Source: Acinetobacter lwoffii
GTDB taxonomy: Bacteria > Pseudomonadota > Gammaproteobacteria > Pseudomonadales > Moraxellaceae
Direction of reading: 5' to 3'
DNA: 64,000 nucleotides
Assembly: GCF_019343495.1 (NCBI RefSeq)
Contig: NZ_CP072549.1
Location: forward strand, 186,001 to 250,000
The notes beneath the pieces were generated by a model, which worked only from the letters and a program-made list of their open reading frames with translations, was not told where the DNA came from and did not search any database. Shown piece after piece: positions 60,225 through 64,000 of the stretch. Each line of letters opens with the position of its first letter. Within the stretch, counting starts at the first letter, position 1. The position numbers and the translations under genes were made by a program.

Positions 60225-61478
60225 TTAAAAGACCATCCACCACAAAATTGCAATTAACACTGCCATATGTAAAATCTGCACAGGCGCAAAATAAAGGACA
60301 AACTTCCAGCCACCGGTCAAAGCGGCATTGGCTGACTTGGCCAGGGCATGAGCACCCAGACCTAAAAGCAGGGCATAAATCAAACGTAGATTGGAGGGAT
60401 CACCTTGAACGACGACACTGGCCATCGCGGCATGAATCTCGAACAGAGAGGCGAGTAAGGTCCCGGCCAGTAAGCCGGCATCCCCGAGCCAGACCTCCAG
60501 TCCGTAAACTCCAGCCTGAATCAATGTTAATGTGACTGCAATAATCACAGCTTCTTTTAAGCTAAACATCTGGCTGTCTGATGATTCCATGCTCGGAGCA
60601 GGTTTTGCCTTGCGCAATAAGAAAAATGCACAGGCTGCCAGAAGGATTACGGCAACTAAAGAGGGCAAGAGCAGGATTTTAAGCCAGCTCCACGATACAC
60701 CCCCAACCACAATCAATAGCAAAACAATGGTCGAGATACAGGACATCAGCGCGGCGCCGGCATTCGATCGTGCATCCATTTCACCTTTACGGACCTGTAA
60801 GCCCAACTGAGCGATGGTCGCCGTACTGGAAACAAAACCAGAAGCAATGGAGGACAGCATTAGGGCATTTTTAGTCGAAAAAAAGCGTTTAGCAATATGC
60901 GCCAAAGCTTGTACCACTAAAATTAAGGTCAGTAATTTTAAAATAAGATAAGGGTTAAGCACTTCGCCCCAAAAAGCGCGATCAGGAGTAAGCGGCAGAC
61001 AAATCAAAATCAAGGCCAGTAATAATAGTCCATCCCTGAACTCGGCTTCTTTAATCCATTTTCCGGCAATGTTGTGCATGGTATGTTTGGCCATCAAAAT
61101 ACCGGTTAAGAGCACAGAAAGACCGGCTGCCAGAGGAATATTCCACAAACACATGGCGCCAATAAAATAGGTCATCACAAATGCAAGCTCTGTGGTAATG
61201 CCCGGGTCATCTGGCTGATTTTTTATGGATAAAATGACCATACCACCCACGATCAAAGCACCTATTACAGCAATCACGATTCCAAACAGGAAACACAGTG
61301 CGCCCAATAAAGCACAGATCGCAAAGGAACGTAAGCCGGCAAAACTCGGTTGCTGCTCACGTTGTTTATGCCGTTCCCGCTCCAGACCAATCAATAGGCC
61401 GCAGCCCAATGCCGAGGTGAGTATCGTGAGCAGTTCATGAAAAGAATGCGCATGCAGGGGAACCGCAGTCAAATCCAT
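60225..61478 (-). CDS. MgtC/SapB and DUF4010 domain membrane protein
   Basis: A protein of about 417 residues with roughly 11-12 membrane helices. The N-terminal third has the MgtC marks (GCGLLIGLERERHKQREQQP, AGLRSFAICALLGAL) and the rest is DUF4010 (KNALMLSSIASGFVSSTATI, LGLQVRKGEMDARSNA, GAALMS). ATG 61478 is preferred because TGAGG lies seven bases upstream; 61493 is also open. The transport substrate is unknown, with Mg2+ homeostasis suggested only by the domain name. Confidence 0.88.
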   Translation of the reverse strand: MDLTAVPLHAHSFHELLTILTSALGCGLLIGLERERHKQREQQPSFAGLRSFAICALLGALCFLFGIVIAVIGALIVGGMVILSIKNQPDDPGITTELAFVMTYFIGAMCLWNIPLAAGLSVLLTGILMAKHTMHNIAGKWIKEAEFRDGLLLLALILICLPLTPDRAFWGEVLNPYLILKLLTLILVVQALAHIAKRFFSTKNALMLSSIASGFVSSTATIAQLGLQVRKGEMDARSNAGAALMSCISTIVLLLIVVGGVSWSWLKILLLPSLVAVILLAACAFFLLRKAKPAPSMESSDSQMFSLKEAVIIAVTLTLIQAGVYGLEVWLGDAGLLAGTLLASLFEIHAAMASVVVQGDPSNLRLIYALLLGLGAHALAKSANAALTGGWKFVLYFAPVQILHMAVLIAILWWMVF

Positions 61479-61687
61479 CTGTGACCTCAGCAAGCTAAGA
61501 GTTGATTATTTAAAAATATATGTGATGAGATCAGGTTTGCATAGATCAAAAATGTTGCAGTAGTGATCAAATCCATTCTTTACTTTCTTTTTGAGATTGA
61601 AATAGAAACGTACATTCGATAGGTCGAGAGCATGCGAAAAACTGCAAAAACTTGTTATAGTGGAGGCAAGTTTGGGGACTGATAATA

Positions 61688-63445
61688 ATGAAATTTGACT
61701 TTGAAATGGATACGGCATGGTGTCTAGACCAACTCTTTAAAGACGGTAAGATCAGTGAACGCGACCGGATGCTGGTACAAACCACTCATCGGCAACGTGA
61801 ACAATTAAAATGGCACCCTTTAAAGTGGATTGCCAATTTTAATCTGGTCGATCAGTCCCATCCTCAAACAACGCTGACCCTGAACCGTTTATGTCAGTGG
61901 CTGGCAGAAAAAACCGGATTGATGTTCTATATCATTGATCCGCTCAAAGCTGATGTACAGGCATTGACCCATGTCATGTCGCAGGAATATTCACTGCGCA
62001 ACCGTATTCTGGCGGTAGAAATTCAGGCAGACAAAGTTCTGATTGCTACAGATCAGCCTTATAAAACTGAATGGATATCGAATCTCGAGCAGAATATTGC
62101 ACCAAAAAAAATACAACGGGTATTACTGAATCCAGAACAATTACAACGTTATATTACTGAATATTATCAGGTCAGTCGTGCAGTCAGTGGTTCACAAAAA
62201 TCTTCCGCCTATGACCGGGAAAATAAGGGCGTCGAAGCCTTGCTACAGCTGGGTGACTCACAGAATCCGGATGCCAATGACCAGCATATTGTCAAACTGG
62301 TAGACTGGGTGTTGCAATTTGCCTTTGAGCAGGGCGCCAGTGATATTCACATGGAACCGCGTAAAGATACGGGTAAGATTCGTTTCCGGATTGATGGCGT
62401 ACTGCATACGATTTACAACATGCCCGCCAATACATTGACCGCCGTCATTTCCCGGATCAAGATTCTGGGCCGGATGAACGTCGCGGAAAAACGTAAACCA
62501 CAGGATGGCCGCCTGAAAACCCGTACACCAAAAGGACAGGAAACCGAATTGCGTTTGTCGACCTTGCCAACGGCATTCGGTGAAAAACTGGTGATGCGTA
62601 TTTTCGATCCGGAAGTGCTGGTGAGAAGCTTCCAGCAACTCGGTTTTGAAGGTCATCTGCTCAATGACTGGAACAATCTGACCAGTCACAGTCACGGCAT
62701 TATTCTGGTGACCGGTCCGACTGGTTCCGGTAAAACTACTACGCTTTATTCAACCTTGAAACAGCTGGCGACTGAACAGGTCAACGTCTGTACCATTGAA
62801 GACCCGATCGAGATGCTGGAACCTAGCTTTAACCAGATGCAGGTCAATAATGGTATCGATCTTGGTTTTGCTGACGGCGTGCGTGCATTGATGCGTCAGG
62901 ACCCGGACATTATCATGGTCGGGGAAATTCGTGATCAGGATACTGCCAATATGGCGATTCAGGCAGCATTGACTGGTCATCTGGTTCTCTCAACTTTACA
63001 TACCAATGATGCGCCGTCGAGTCTGACCCGTCTGCATGATCTGGGCGTACAGCCATTTTTGACAGCAGCAACCATCTTGGGTGTTCTGGCTCAACGTCTG
63101 GTGCGTAAACTCTGCCCACATTGCAAGCAGGAAAGCTTCCTGAATGAACAGGAATGGCAGCATCTGGCAGCCGATTATCCTTTGCCGCGACCGGAATTTG
63201 TCTTTAAGGCGGTGGGCTGCGAAGAATGCCGGCATACCGGCTATAAAGGCCGTATTGGGATTTATGAGTTTATGCCACTGAGTTTGACCACTAAACAGCT
63301 GATTGGTGCCGATGCTAATCTGAACCAGCTGCGTCAGCAGGCGAAAAAAGAAGGGGTAGAGCCGCTCAGAATTGCCGGGGCGCGCAAGATTCTGGAAGGT
63401 GTCACTACGCTTGAAGAAGTCCTGAGAGTCGTACCCTTAAATTAA
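61688..63445 (+). CDS. GspE/PilB-type secretion ATPase
   Basis: A 585-residue ATPase of the type II secretion/type IV pilus family. The N-terminal MshEN-like region (to about 165) is followed by ASDIHMEPRKDTGKIRFRID, RLSTLPTAFGEKLVMR, Walker A TGPTGSGKTTTLYS (Lys about 348), the Asp box and Walker B DIIMVGEIRDQDTANMAI, the His box LSTLHTND and the zinc motif LCPHCKQ with CEECRHTGYKG. It is encoded alone, without other gsp or pil genes, as is typical for stand-alone Acinetobacter copies. It may serve a type II system encoded elsewhere. Confidence 0.93.
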   Translation: MKFDFEMDTAWCLDQLFKDGKISERDRMLVQTTHRQREQLKWHPLKWIANFNLVDQSHPQTTLTLNRLCQWLAEKTGLMFYIIDPLKADVQALTHVMSQEYSLRNRILAVEIQADKVLIATDQPYKTEWISNLEQNIAPKKIQRVLLNPEQLQRYITEYYQVSRAVSGSQKSSAYDRENKGVEALLQLGDSQNPDANDQHIVKLVDWVLQFAFEQGASDIHMEPRKDTGKIRFRIDGVLHTIYNMPANTLTAVISRIKILGRMNVAEKRKPQDGRLKTRTPKGQETELRLSTLPTAFGEKLVMRIFDPEVLVRSFQQLGFEGHLLNDWNNLTSHSHGIILVTGPTGSGKTTTLYSTLKQLATEQVNVCTIEDPIEMLEPSFNQMQVNNGIDLGFADGVRALMRQDPDIIMVGEIRDQDTANMAIQAALTGHLVLSTLHTNDAPSSLTRLHDLGVQPFLTAATILGVLAQRLVRKLCPHCKQESFLNEQEWQHLAADYPLPRPEFVFKAVGCEECRHTGYKGRIGIYEFMPLSLTTKQLIGADANLNQLRQQAKKEGVEPLRIAGARKILEGVTTLEEVLRVVPLN

Positions 63446-63538
63446 TTTTGAAAATGAAGTAATCTTAAGGTTCAATTCATCTTCGGCTGTTTTAATAGCA
63501 TCATCGAAACAAGGCAAGACTTTAAAGAGGTAATTGCG

Positions 63539-63904
63539 ATGAAAATGATGATAAATACGGTTTTGGCAGCTGCATTGATGGGTTCTATCGCGACGGCTAC
63601 GATAGCAAGCAGTGACACTGCTGTAAATCAGGCCGCTTTTGCTAAATCGACTACAGTCAAACAGGCACTGGCCATGAAAGATGACAGCAAAGTTCAGCTT
63701 AAAGGTTATGTCGTGAAAGCAGTCGGTGATGAAAAATACCAGTTCCGCGACAGTACAGGCACCATTACGGTTGAGATTGATGACGAACTTTGGCAAGGCA
63801 AACCGATTTCAGCCAAAACACCGGTAATCATCACAGGTGAAATCGACATTGATTATAAACCGGCAAAACGTGTTGAAATTGAGGTTGATCAGGTTCGCTT
63901 CTAA
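63539..63904 (+). CDS. YgiW/YdeI-family periplasmic OB-fold stress protein
   Basis: A 121-residue exported protein with a signal peptide (about 1-23) and a bacterial OB-fold: VKQALAMKDDSKVQLKGYVV, YQFRDSTGTITVEIDDELW and PVIITGEIDIDYKP. The family is linked to tolerance of peroxide, cadmium or acid stress. AGAGG lies before the ATG at 63539. A terminator follows. It is monocistronic. Confidence 0.91.
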   Translation: MKMMINTVLAAALMGSIATATIASSDTAVNQAAFAKSTTVKQALAMKDDSKVQLKGYVVKAVGDEKYQFRDSTGTITVEIDDELWQGKPISAKTPVIITGEIDIDYKPAKRVEIEVDQVRF

Positions 63905-63943
63905 TATCGCCTGATTTGCTGAAATCAGTTTGAACATAGCAAC

Positions 63944-63984
63944 AAAAAACCACATGCAAGTTACCAAAAAGCATGTGGTTTTTT
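63944..63984. terminator. Terminator after the YgiW-type gene
   Basis: AAAAAACCACATGC/GCATGTGGTTTTTT, a 14-bp stem with T tract. Confidence 0.92.
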
Positions 63985-64000
63985 TGAGTCTGCTGCTTTT

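Overview
The window is Acinetobacter-type DNA. Recognition rests on the AT-rich, low-GC codon use and on gene families such as glyA, rnk, ahpF, fpr, trmO and the telA operon. No species is claimed. It splits into an integrated genomic island (about 68-40641) and ordinary chromosome (about 40642-64000).

Island boundaries: a tRNA-Arg(CCG) gene sits at 6-81. Its last 17 bases (68-84) recur exactly at 40625-40641, the attL/attR pair expected of tRNA-directed integration. A tyrosine integrase lies just inside the left end. Short repeats resembling GCGGTA/ACGGTA are found at both ends. A vestigial C-terminus of a second integrase (1484-1603) suggests an older occupant of the same site.

Island core (1.8-9.3 kb): a large protein and a smaller one that both resemble the inovirus Gp2/YagK-YfjJ family, a zinc-ribbon protein, a DUF932 protein, a YqaJ-type nuclease, a Gp3/recombination-directionality-factor-like protein and an AlpA-type regulator. 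The combination recalls the E. coli CP4-57-type elements. No conjugation genes are seen.

Accessory/defence-like region (9.3-20.2 kb): an unrecognised 333-aa protein, a truncated hsdM, an IS3-family element, a 5'-truncated DUF4747-like gene, a membrane protein, a 1.7k-residue transglutaminase-like/DUF4011/SF1-helicase/nuclease protein, a 97-aa partner, an IS5-family element and a gene stub. The two insertion sequences differ and neither has matching target duplications, so the block has been trimmed by IS-mediated rearrangement.

Phosphate/nucleic-acid scavenging (20.2-24.9 kb): a secreted ExeM/NucH-type nuclease with a Pho-box-like repeat upstream and a lipoprotein 5'-nucleotidase. A decayed IS481-type element follows.

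Metal region (26.2-40.4 kb): a CzcCBA-type RND efflux operon flanked by small His-rich membrane proteins, HupE-like and membrane-anchor proteins, an MFS exporter with a His-rich tail, a DedA-like protein, a YHYH mini-protein, an RcnR/CsoR-type repressor divergent from a DmeF-type CDF exporter, and chrBA for chromate. Together these would give Co/Zn/Cd/Ni and chromate resistance.

Chromosome (40.7-64 kb): a Cache-GGDEF diguanylate cyclase, a candidate structured small RNA (about 42942-43083), several small hypotheticals, a DEDD exonuclease, glyA, rnk, a three-gene TelA operon, ahpF, yfhL-trhP, a MerR regulator divergent from a short CDF-like transporter, two paralogous mini-lipoproteins, fpr, trmO, a lipoprotein with a 19-copy Gly-Thr hexanucleotide repeat, an MgtC/DUF4010 membrane protein, a GspE/PilB-like ATPase and a YgiW-type OB-fold protein.
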